Under the pieces are notes generated by a model. It was not told where the DNA came from and did no database searches. It was given only the letters and a program-made list of their open reading frames with translations. A stretch of 64,000 nucleotides of DNA from CAYRGY01 sp964424075 (GTDB taxonomy: Bacteria; Patescibacteriota; Gracilibacteria; UBA1369): the NCBI GenBank assembly GCA_964424075.1, contig CAYRGY010000006.1, positions 1 through 64,000 of the forward strand. The letters run 5' to 3'. The translations under genes and the position numbers were made by a program. Below are positions 34,322 through 42,680 of this stretch, piece after piece (position 1 is the first letter of the stretch; each line of letters opens with the position of its first letter).

Positions 34322-36298
34322 ATGGCAATCATACCAGTCAAAAAAATTCAACTTGTAGCGACATCTGATCAAAAGGAAAAGCTTTTGCCAGTTATTCAGG
34401 AATTCGGGCAATTTCAAATCACCCGAACAGAAGAAGATCTGGCAGCTATTCAAAGTGAATTGGAGACTTTGCAGCAGATTGAACTAGACTATGCCAATGT
34501 AGAGTTTTCCATTAAAACTTTAACTCCTTATGAAGAAAAGGGTGGCTTTTTAAATGATCCATTGACGCTAAGCCGAACAGAAGTTGAAGATAAGGCTGTT
34601 AAGGTGGAATATCAAGAAATCAATAAAAAAGTTGCCAAGTATTTTGACACAATGACCGGCTTAAACAATCGCATAGCTGTAATTCAAGCAGAAATAAGTC
34701 AACTGCAAAATTGGGAACATCTTTCCGTCAATTTAGAAAATATTGGTGGTACTGAAGAGTATAATGTTGTCTTCGGGTCTATCAAAGTAGCGTTTCTGGA
34801 TGAATTTAAACTGAAGTTTAATCAACTCGGGGAGTTGTTGGACTTCCAGATAGTCAGCAAAGATAAAACTGCTGCCAATCTGGTATTGGTTTTCCAACAG
34901 GATTTACAAAGAGAAGTTAAACAGTTGTTTTCAGAATATCGACTGGTTGAAATAGAATTGCCAGAGGCGACTGGTAATTTAGGAGAGTATCTGAAGGGTC
35001 TGAAAAAGGAGATGGAACAGAAAAAATTGACTATCAAGAAAACTACACGCGAATTGAAGAAGCTTTCCCATCATCTCAATGATTTGAAAGTTGTCTATGA
35101 TTACTTGGGCTGGCAGAAAGAAAAAATGGATACTGCAATTCAAGCTGCTCAAACAGATTCCACTTTTTCAGTGCAAGGTTGGATACCCAAAAGGAAAGTG
35201 CACAATTTGATTTATAATCTGGAGAAAGTAAGCAAGGAATTTGCCATTGAGGATATCGAGCCTGAAGAGGGTGAAGCTCCACCAGTTATTATCAAAAATA
35301 ATAATCTAACCACTCCATTTGAAACACTGACCCAAATGTTCGGTCTACCCAAATACACTGAAGTAGACCCAACCCCATTCCTCTCAGTTTTTTTCATTTT
35401 GTTTTTTGCACTTTGTTTGACTGATGCTGGCTATGGAATAGTCATGTTTGCCATTATGGCTCTGATGCTGAAATTTGTGAAAATGGGTCAAGGAGCCAAA
35501 AAACTGGTCAGATTATTAATGTATGGAGGCTTAGTAACTGCTGTCGTGGGAGCTATCTTTGGAGGATGGTTTGGCCTATCGGTAGAAAGCATGCCTGATT
35601 TTCTGACTTATGAAAGTGCCTCCGGTGAACGCATGTTCATTTTACAACAAATCAATTCAGTCACTAATCCGATGGCAGTATTAATACTGGCACTAGGGCT
35701 TGGCTTTGCCCAAATCTTATTCGGAATTTATATCAAATTGGTTCATGATTTCAAACAAGCGGAAAATAAATTAGAGCCGCTGATGGATACGGGAACATGG
35801 GCACTAATGCTGACCGGAATTGGCTTTTTTGTATTAGGTGCAACTGGAGTAATTCCAGCTCCGGCCGATGCAATAGGTCAATGGTGGGTTATTGGTGCGG
35901 CAGTACTGCTGATTTTAACACAAGGTCGCACTCAGAAAAACATAGTTGGCAAGTTTTTTACCGGACTTTTAAGTCTCTATGGACTAGTCAACTACATGTC
36001 TGACGTCCTTTCCTATTCACGTCTTTTAGCCCTCGGGCTGGCCACTTCTATTATTGGACTGGCAGTCAATGTCATAGTAAATCTTTGTGTTGGAATTCCT
36101 TACGTCGGTTGGCTTTTAGCCGCCGTTATCTTTATTGCCGGGCATGCGTTCAATCTTCTGATTAATGCGCTTGGATCATTCATTCACTCAGGACGTCTGC
36201 AATTTGTGGAGTTCTTTGGGAAATTCTTGGAAGGTGGTGGTAAGGAATTCAGGCCTTTTTCCAAGAAAACTAAATATGTGTACCTCAAAAATAATTAA
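34322..36298 (+). CDS. V/A-type ATPase membrane subunit I (subunit a)
   Basis: This 658-residue subunit forms the static half-channels for ion flow. The N-terminal cytoplasmic half (to about 340) has coiled coils. The C-terminal half has about eight membrane helices, including DVLSYSRLLALGLATS, which carries the conserved arginine facing the rotor ring, and a GHAFNLLINALGSFIHSGRLQFVEFF segment shared by all members. It is in the standard operon position before subunit K. Confidence 0.95.
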   Translation: MAIIPVKKIQLVATSDQKEKLLPVIQEFGQFQITRTEEDLAAIQSELETLQQIELDYANVEFSIKTLTPYEEKGGFLNDPLTLSRTEVEDKAVKVEYQEINKKVAKYFDTMTGLNNRIAVIQAEISQLQNWEHLSVNLENIGGTEEYNVVFGSIKVAFLDEFKLKFNQLGELLDFQIVSKDKTAANLVLVFQQDLQREVKQLFSEYRLVEIELPEATGNLGEYLKGLKKEMEQKKLTIKKTTRELKKLSHHLNDLKVVYDYLGWQKEKMDTAIQAAQTDSTFSVQGWIPKRKVHNLIYNLEKVSKEFAIEDIEPEEGEAPPVIIKNNNLTTPFETLTQMFGLPKYTEVDPTPFLSVFFILFFALCLTDAGYGIVMFAIMALMLKFVKMGQGAKKLVRLLMYGGLVTAVVGAIFGGWFGLSVESMPDFLTYESASGERMFILQQINSVTNPMAVLILALGLGFAQILFGIYIKLVHDFKQAENKLEPLMDTGTWALMLTGIGFFVLGATGVIPAPADAIGQWWVIGAAVLLILTQGRTQKNIVGKFFTGLLSLYGLVNYMSDVLSYSRLLALGLATSIIGLAVNVIVNLCVGIPYVGWLLAAVIFIAGHAFNLLINALGSFIHSGRLQFVEFFGKFLEGGGKEFRPFSKKTKYVYLKNN

Positions 36299-36318
36299 TT
36301 CTTTAACCATAACAAAAA

Positions 36319-36807
36319 ATGGAAGAACTATTCAACTTAGGAGGATTATCACTTGCTTTGGCAGGAGCTGGACTAGCTGTTGGACTCGGTGGTATCGGTT
36401 CATCAGTCGGAGTAGGTTTAGCCGGACAAGCCGGTGCGGGAGTTGCTACTGAGCAACCAGAAAAATTTGGTAAGATCCTTGTCCTAGAGGCTCTGCCAGG
36501 TACCCAGGGTATTTACGGATTCTTGATTGGATTCCTTATCCTACTTTTCACCGGAATTTTAGCTGGTGAACCAAAAGACATTTCTATCGCGCAAGGATGG
36601 CAATTGTTCTTTTCTTGTTTACCTGCCGCTGTAGCTTGTCTTTTCTCTGGTATCCACCAAGGAAAGGTAACTGTTGCCGGCATGAACATGGTTGCTAAGG
36701 ATGAATCTCAAATGGGTAAGGCGATGGTACTTTCTGCGATGGTGGAAACCTATGCCGTACTAGGATTTTTAATTAGTGCACTTCTAATATTCTTTAGCAA
36801 TCTTTAA
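36319..36807 (+). CDS. V/A-type ATPase rotor subunit K (Na+-type)
   Basis: This 162-residue proteolipid has two helical hairpins (four membrane helices), like NtpK of Enterococcus hirae and unlike the single-hairpin archaeal subunits. The residues that bind Na+ in E. hirae NtpK (Leu61, Thr64, Gln65, Gln110, Glu139) correspond here to Leu59, Thr62, Gln63, Gln114 and Glu143, all conserved in LPGTQG, GIHQGK and MVETYA. This predicts Na+ rather than proton coupling. Hairpin 1 also carries Glu57, one turn before LPGTQG. Confidence 0.95.
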   Translation: MEELFNLGGLSLALAGAGLAVGLGGIGSSVGVGLAGQAGAGVATEQPEKFGKILVLEALPGTQGIYGFLIGFLILLFTGILAGEPKDISIAQGWQLFFSCLPAAVACLFSGIHQGKVTVAGMNMVAKDESQMGKAMVLSAMVETYAVLGFLISALLIFFSNL

Positions 36808-36809
36808 TC

Positions 36810-37373
36810 ATGGCTTTAGTCGATATAATCGAAAAAATCAATCAGGAAGTTAAAACTAAAGCTGAACAGCTGCAAAATGAATTTGATTTTGCTATGGCTG
36901 AGCTAAAGAAAAAGCATGATCAAAGCAAAAGGGATTTGAAGGTCAAATTTGAATCTGAATTGGAATCAGAGTCAGCTAAAGTTAAAGAAAAGACTTCGCT
37001 GGAAGCAGAAATTGAGTCTAAGAAAATATTACTTGTTGCCAAAAGACAACTGATAGCAGAAATTCTTTCTGCTGCAATCGATAAATTGGCATCTTCCGAC
37101 CAATATCAGTCAATAGTGACAGATATGCTCAAAGCTTCAAATCTAGATTCAGGAACTGAAGTTGTAGCAGCTAAGGGCAAGGAAAAGGAGATAGAAGCAG
37201 CTTTAAAAGCTTCCGGAAAGGATTACAAAATGGCAGCAAAAAGTGCTGATATAAAAGGAGGAATTATTCTTAAAGCCACCAATGTGGAAATCGATAATTC
37301 TTTTGAAACAATCATTAATTTCCAACTGAAACAACAATTGGAAATTGATCTACATAAATTACTCTTCGCATGA
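36810..37373 (+). CDS. V/A-type ATPase subunit E (peripheral stalk)
   Basis: A 187-residue protein with a long charged N-terminal coiled coil (to about 85) and a C-terminal alpha/beta domain ending in LEIDLHKLLFA, typical of subunit E, which links the stalk to subunit B. It lies 2 nt after subunit K and overlaps subunit C by 4 nt. Confidence 0.9.
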   Translation: MALVDIIEKINQEVKTKAEQLQNEFDFAMAELKKKHDQSKRDLKVKFESELESESAKVKEKTSLEAEIESKKILLVAKRQLIAEILSAAIDKLASSDQYQSIVTDMLKASNLDSGTEVVAAKGKEKEIEAALKASGKDYKMAAKSADIKGGIILKATNVEIDNSFETIINFQLKQQLEIDLHKLLFA

Positions 37374-38413
37374 TTAAACCGGTGAAAAAAGAGGATTTTG
37401 CTTATAGCGTAGGTGTTGTGCGCGTACTCGAAACTATGCTCTTAAATGACAATGAGGTAGAAAGAATGCTTTTGGCAAAAGACAGTGCTGATGCATTTCG
37501 CATTTTAAATGAATTGGACTATGCAGATAATAAAACGGGAATTAGCGATCCGGCCGAGTTTCATCATGTACTGACTGAAGGTCTCAAAGATATCAAGGAT
37601 CAATTGTCTGGTATTGTCCCTGATAAGGGAGTTATGAATATCATTTGGTATAATTTTGATTTTCACAATATCAAAACAATGGTCAAAGCCAAGATTCTGG
37701 AGCTACCTTATGAAGATATTGAACCAAACTTAATACAACTGGGAGCCATACCGCTTTCTGCTTTAAAGGCCTTCATCTACGACGGAGAGAATGTCAGCTT
37801 TAAAATGGAGAGTCAACGCAATGAGGAATATCTGAAGAGTAAGCTACGCAAGGTTTTCGAACTATATGAAAGAGTTAAGGATCCTCAGGCAATCGATTTA
37901 TTTCTTGATCAGAAAATGATTAAAATCATTCATCGAATTGCCAGAATGTCCGGTGATGAATACTTGCTGAATTACGTTAAAACACTAATAGACCTTAATA
38001 ATATTCGACTGTTTTTCCGAATGAAGTCGCAGCAAAAAGAAGTTGAACTCTTCGAGATGGCTGTGCTTTGGAAAGGTCATATTGATCCATCAAAGTTTAT
38101 CGATGCTTTCAAGAAGCATTCGCTTAGTGAATTCGCTGAGTTGATGAAATCTACTGCTTATTCCAAGATTATAGCTGAAGGTTATAAATCTTATGAGGAG
38201 ACAGGCTCTTTTGCTGAGCTGGAAAAGCAAACTGAGAATCATCTCACCAATTATTATAAACTAGCAAAGTTGACACCATTCGGGCCTGGCCCAATCATCG
38301 CTTATTTCTTAGCTAAAAAGAACAATACCATGATAATCAGAATGATTATGGTAAACAAATTAAACGGTGTTGAACCTGAAGAAATTAAAAGTCGTCTTCG
38401 CAAAATCTACTAA
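37370..38413 (+). CDS. V/A-type ATPase subunit C (subunit d)
   Basis: The 347-residue helical protein is the cap that joins the central shaft to the K ring. It shows the family patterns FDFHNIKTMVKAK and KTLIDLNNIRLFFRMK, and the end FLAKKNNTMIIRMIMVNKLNG, where family members keep the RMI segment. Length and operon order fit. Start ATG overlaps the end of subunit E. Confidence 0.92.
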   Translation: MIKPVKKEDFAYSVGVVRVLETMLLNDNEVERMLLAKDSADAFRILNELDYADNKTGISDPAEFHHVLTEGLKDIKDQLSGIVPDKGVMNIIWYNFDFHNIKTMVKAKILELPYEDIEPNLIQLGAIPLSALKAFIYDGENVSFKMESQRNEEYLKSKLRKVFELYERVKDPQAIDLFLDQKMIKIIHRIARMSGDEYLLNYVKTLIDLNNIRLFFRMKSQQKEVELFEMAVLWKGHIDPSKFIDAFKKHSLSEFAELMKSTAYSKIIAEGYKSYEETGSFAELEKQTENHLTNYYKLAKLTPFGPGPIIAYFLAKKNNTMIIRMIMVNKLNGVEPEEIKSRLRKIY

Positions 38414-38416
38414 ACT

Positions 38417-38770
38417 ATGAAACACTCAATCGCCATTATAGGAAGTAAGGAAGTTGTCCTTGGATTCAAAGCCTTGGGACTTAAAGCCTTCAATGCTTTA
38501 AATACAGAGGAAGCTGTTGAAATCATGACTAAGTTAAAAGCAGAAACAGTTACAGATCCTAAAACTAACGAAATTAAATCTGCTTATGCCATCATATTTA
38601 TAACTGAAGAGCTGGCAATGAATATTCCTGAAGAAGACTACAAAAAACTCAGTCAGGATGTTATGCCGGCCATAGTACCTCTTCCTGGTAGCAAAGGTAG
38701 TACTGGTTTCAGTATTAATAGACTCGGTAAAATGGTGGAACAAGCGGTCGGTAGTAATATTTTAAAATAA
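38417..38770 (+). CDS. V/A-type ATPase subunit F
   Basis: This 117-residue central-shaft subunit starts with MKHSIAIIGSKEVVLGFKALG and has a CheY-like core with the segment YAIIFITEELAMNIPEE, as in subunit F. It follows subunit C after 3 nt and is the last gene before a 111-bp gap and subunit A. Confidence 0.92.
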   Translation: MKHSIAIIGSKEVVLGFKALGLKAFNALNTEEAVEIMTKLKAETVTDPKTNEIKSAYAIIFITEELAMNIPEEDYKKLSQDVMPAIVPLPGSKGSTGFSINRLGKMVEQAVGSNILK

Positions 38771-38772
38771 TA

Positions 38773-38813
38773 GGACGAAGCGTAGTCCAGGCGAGCAAAT
38801 CTTATCGCGAGCC
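38773..38813 (+). promoter_or_regulatory. Structured intercistronic element between subunits F and A
   Basis: Between subunits F and A there are two hairpins: GGAC (38773-38776) with GTCC (38785-38788), and GGCGAGC (38790-38796) with GCGAGCC (38807-38813). The second stem has tandem G-A mismatches, a common RNA motif. Role unknown: it could set relative expression of the membrane and catalytic parts by processing. Confidence 0.4.
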
Positions 38814-38881
38814 AATAGTGCGATGCGGAAGCCAAGCGCCCAACAATACAATTAAATTCATAAAATCTAATAATTTATAAA

Positions 38882-40639
38882 ATGGAAAATGGAATAATCA
38901 CGAAAGTCGCAGGAGCCCTCGTAGTTGCCAGTGGCATGAAAAAAGCCAAGATGTACGAAGTGGTGAGAGTATCTGAAGAAAAGCTTATGGGAGAGGTGAT
39001 TGAGCTTGATGGTGACAAAGCGTCCATTCAGGTATACGAAGACACATCCGGAATTGGTCCCGGCGAACCAGTTTACCTAACCGGAGAAACCATGTCAGTT
39101 GAACTTGGTCCTGGACTATTGGAATCCATTTATGATGGAATTCAAAGACCACTTGCACTTTTGGAGAAAGCGTCCGGTCCATACATCACTCGAGGTATCG
39201 ATGTTCCCGGCTTAGACCACGAAAAGAAATGGGAGTTTAATGCTGTTAAATCTAAAGGCCAAACTGTTGCAGCAGGTGATATTTTGGGCGAAGTTGATGA
39301 GACTAAACTGATCAAACACAAAGTTATGGTTCCCCCACAGATTAAAGAAGGTACAATTGAAGATATTCAAACCGGCACATTTACAGTCAAAGAAACCGTC
39401 GCTAAGATTAAGGATAAAAACGGAGAAGTTCATGAAGTGGCTATGGCCCACAAATGGTCAATCCGTAAGCCTCGTCCTTTCAAAACCAAGAAAGTACCCA
39501 CCGAACCAATGATTACCGGTTCTCGCTCAATCGATACAATGTTCCCACTGACAAAAGGTGGAGCAGCTTGTATTCCCGGGCCATTCGGCGCTGGAAAAAC
39601 TGTTACTCAACAGTCACTGGCAAAGTTCTCTGATGCGCAAGTTGTTGTTTATATTGGTTGTGGTGAACGTGGAAATGAGATGACAGATGTACTTTTAGAA
39701 TTTCCTGAACTGAAAGATCCAAATTCCGGCGAACCACTGATGAAACGAACTATCATGATCGCCAATACATCAAATATGCCGGTAGCGGCACGTGAAGCTT
39801 CAGTTTATACCGGAATTACTATCGCTGAATATTATCGAGATATGGGTTATAACGTAGCTTTAATGGCTGATTCAACTTCTCGTTGGGCAGAGGCTTTGCG
39901 TGAAATGTCCGGTCGTCTTGAAGAAATGCCTGGTGAAGAAGGTTATCCTGCTTATCTTGGTTCCAGAACTGCCGGTTTTTACGAAAGAGCAGGCTTGGTT
40001 AAATGCCAATCTTCAGAAGATCGTACAGGTTCTGTTTCAGTTATTGGAGCGGTATCACCTCCAGGTGGTGACCTTTCCGAACCGGTTACCCAAAACACAC
40101 TTCGTGTAACTAAAGCTTTCTGGGGACTAGATGCAAAACTAGCTTATAAACGTCACTTCCCGGCGATTAACTGGCTTTCCAGTTATTCACTATATTTAGA
40201 AAATGTAGCGAAATATTGGGCGGAAAATGTTGCTGAAGATTACATGCAAATCAGAAATGAAGCGGCTGATATCCTGCAAAAAGAGGCCAAATTGGAAGAA
40301 ATCGTGCGCTTGGTAGGTATGGATGCACTTTCACCTCGTGAAAGACTTACTCTGGAAACTGCTAAGTCAATTCGTGAAGACTTTCTTTTCCAAAATGCTT
40401 TTGACTATGTTGATGCTTATACTCCACTCAAAAAACAATATTGGATTCTCCGAAATATCATCACTGTTAATCGAGAAACATTGAAGATTATCGATCGAGA
40501 AAACTTCGAAATTGAAAAATTCCTTGAGCTTCCGGTAATTCAGGAAGTGGTTAAATGTAAGGAATACTCACACGAAGAGCTGGAAAAATACGAACAATTG
40601 GAGAAAAAGATTATCGCTCAAGTCTCAGCTCTTGTTTAA
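38882..40639 (+). CDS. V/A-type ATPase catalytic subunit A
   Basis: This is the catalytic ATP-binding subunit. The Walker A motif GPFGAGKTVTQQ lies near residue 235, the catalytic glutamate is in GCGERGNEM, and the non-homologous region typical of V/A subunits (about 115-190) is present. The 585-residue length fits bacterial V/A-type subunit A. The ATG follows an A-rich leader and an unusual 111-bp gap. Confidence 0.98.
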   Translation: MENGIITKVAGALVVASGMKKAKMYEVVRVSEEKLMGEVIELDGDKASIQVYEDTSGIGPGEPVYLTGETMSVELGPGLLESIYDGIQRPLALLEKASGPYITRGIDVPGLDHEKKWEFNAVKSKGQTVAAGDILGEVDETKLIKHKVMVPPQIKEGTIEDIQTGTFTVKETVAKIKDKNGEVHEVAMAHKWSIRKPRPFKTKKVPTEPMITGSRSIDTMFPLTKGGAACIPGPFGAGKTVTQQSLAKFSDAQVVVYIGCGERGNEMTDVLLEFPELKDPNSGEPLMKRTIMIANTSNMPVAAREASVYTGITIAEYYRDMGYNVALMADSTSRWAEALREMSGRLEEMPGEEGYPAYLGSRTAGFYERAGLVKCQSSEDRTGSVSVIGAVSPPGGDLSEPVTQNTLRVTKAFWGLDAKLAYKRHFPAINWLSSYSLYLENVAKYWAENVAEDYMQIRNEAADILQKEAKLEEIVRLVGMDALSPRERLTLETAKSIREDFLFQNAFDYVDAYTPLKKQYWILRNIITVNRETLKIIDRENFEIEKFLELPVIQEVVKCKEYSHEELEKYEQLEKKIIAQVSALV

Positions 40640-40670
40640 ATAATACTAATAATAATTTAATAATCATACC

Positions 40671-42038
40671 ATGCAGAAAGAATATAAGACTTTAAAGGAA
40701 ATTGCTGGTCCACTAATCATGGTGGAAGGCGTTGAAGGAGTCAAATATGAAGAATTGGTGGAAGTAGCCGTCTCTGCAGATGATAAGAGAATGGGGCGTG
40801 TACTTGAGGTCAACGGTGACAAAGCCATGATTCAGATGTTTGAAGATACTCAGGGAATTGCCACTGAAGGTACCAAGGTGAAATTCTTGGGGCGACCGCT
40901 GGAAATCGGTGTAAGTGTAGACATGTTGGGCCGATCATTTTCAGGTTGCGGTAAGCCCATTGATGGCGGAAGTGAAATCATTCCGGAAAAACAACTCAAC
41001 ATTAACGGAGCTCCTATCAATCCTTATTCACGTGACTTTCCATCAGACTTTTTCCAAACTGGAATCTCTACAATTGACGGCTTGAATACGTTAGTGCGTG
41101 GTCAAAAGCTTCCAATTTTCTCCGGAGCCGGTCTTCCACACTCTCAAGTTGCGACACAAATTGCTCGTCAGGCTAAGGTGCGTGGTGGACAAGGGGACTT
41201 CGCGGTAGTATTCGCAGCTATTGGTGTAACTTTTGAAGAAGCAGAATACTTTATAGATGAATTTAAGAAAACCGGGGCGATCAACCGTTCTGTACTTTTC
41301 ATTAATACTGCTGCCGACCCGGTAGTAGAGCGTATTGCTATTCCTCGTCTTGCCTTAACAACAGCTGAATATCTGGCTTTCGAAAAAGATATGCACGTGT
41401 TGGTTATTCTAACTGACCTTACTAACTATTGTGAGGCTTTACGTGAAGTATCTGCTGCACGTAAAGAGGTTCCGGGACGTCGAGGTTATCCAGGTTATCT
41501 CTACTCTGACCTTGCGACTCTGTACGAAAGAGCCGGAAGAATCAAAGGACGCAAAGGATCAATTACTCAAATCCCCATCCTAACTATGCCGGAAGACGAC
41601 AAGACCCATCCAATTCCTGATCTTACCGGGTATATTACTGAGGGCCAAATCTTCCTATCTCGTGAACTTCACCAAAAAGGTATTTACCCACCAGTAGACG
41701 TGTTGCCATCACTATCACGTCTTTCTCCGACCGCTCGTAAAATTACTCGTGAGGATCATGAAGGAATTTTTGCTCAATTATATGCGTCTTTCGCTCGTGG
41801 ACTGGAAGTTCGTGACTTGTCTATCATCCTTGGTGAATCAGCTCTTTCTGAGGCTGACCTGAAGTTTTTAGAATTTGCCAATCAATTTGAGCAGCGATTT
41901 GTAACTCAAGGTGATAAGGACGATCGCAATATCGAAGAAACTCTGGACCTTGGTTGGGATATGTTAACAATCCTTCCCAAGACTGAATTGAAGCGTGTTA
42001 AGGCTGAACACATTGAGAAATATCTACCTAAAAAATAA
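40671..42038 (+). CDS. V/A-type ATPase regulatory subunit B
   Basis: This is the non-catalytic nucleotide-site subunit. It lacks a Walker A lysine (the region reads IFSGAGLPHSQVATQ), as expected, and carries the conserved segments GRRGYPGYLYSDLATLYERAGR and GYITEGQIFLSR. The 455-residue length is normal. It is 31 nt from subunit A and 6 nt from subunit D. Confidence 0.97.
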   Translation: MQKEYKTLKEIAGPLIMVEGVEGVKYEELVEVAVSADDKRMGRVLEVNGDKAMIQMFEDTQGIATEGTKVKFLGRPLEIGVSVDMLGRSFSGCGKPIDGGSEIIPEKQLNINGAPINPYSRDFPSDFFQTGISTIDGLNTLVRGQKLPIFSGAGLPHSQVATQIARQAKVRGGQGDFAVVFAAIGVTFEEAEYFIDEFKKTGAINRSVLFINTAADPVVERIAIPRLALTTAEYLAFEKDMHVLVILTDLTNYCEALREVSAARKEVPGRRGYPGYLYSDLATLYERAGRIKGRKGSITQIPILTMPEDDKTHPIPDLTGYITEGQIFLSRELHQKGIYPPVDVLPSLSRLSPTARKITREDHEGIFAQLYASFARGLEVRDLSIILGESALSEADLKFLEFANQFEQRFVTQGDKDDRNIEETLDLGWDMLTILPKTELKRVKAEHIEKYLPKK

Positions 42039-42044
42039 GCATTC

Positions 42045-42680
42045 ATGGCTAGATTAGATGTCAAACCAACCCGGATGGAGCTTTTAAACCTCAAGAAGAG
42101 GGTTCAAAGTGCCAAACGTGGACATAAACTACTAAAAGACAAGCAGGATGGCCTGATGAAGACTTTCATGGAAATCATCCATAGTGCCAAGGATACTCGC
42201 AAGGAGATTGAAGAGAAGCTTTCCAAAGCTTTCAAGAATTTCATGCAGGCTTCATCAATGATGATTCCGGAAATGCTGGAAACAGCTTTAATGTTTCCTA
42301 CTGCCAAAGGCGAATTAGAGGTGACTACTAAGAATGTTATGAGTGTCTATATTCCTTATTTCAAACTTAAGCAAGAAGGGGATATCCTCAATTACGGATA
42401 CCTGCAGACTTCTGCTGAATTGGAAATTGCTCTGGCCGCCTTTCAAGAAGTTTTCCCCTTAATGATTAAACTGGCTGAAATAGAAAAACAAGCTGAAAGA
42501 CTTGCTGCAGAGCTTGAGACCACCCGTCGTCGGGTAAATGCACTTGAATACAAACTCATTCCTGATCTGACTGAAACTGTTAAATTCATCACCATGAAAC
42601 TGGCTGAAAATGAAAGATCAACTGTTGTAGGAGTAATGAGAGTGAAAGCTATGATTGAAGCTCAGGAAGAAGCCGCTTAA
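42045..42680 (+). CDS. V/A-type ATPase central shaft subunit D
   Basis: The 211-residue coiled-coil protein begins with DVKPTRMELLNLKKRVQSAKRG and ends with a coil including TTRRRVNALEYKLIPDL, the typical shaft signature. It closes the ATPase operon and converges on the next gene with a 4-nt overlap (TTAA at 42677-42680). Confidence 0.95.
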   Translation: MARLDVKPTRMELLNLKKRVQSAKRGHKLLKDKQDGLMKTFMEIIHSAKDTRKEIEEKLSKAFKNFMQASSMMIPEMLETALMFPTAKGELEVTTKNVMSVYIPYFKLKQEGDILNYGYLQTSAELEIALAAFQEVFPLMIKLAEIEKQAERLAAELETTRRRVNALEYKLIPDLTETVKFITMKLAENERSTVVGVMRVKAMIEAQEEAA

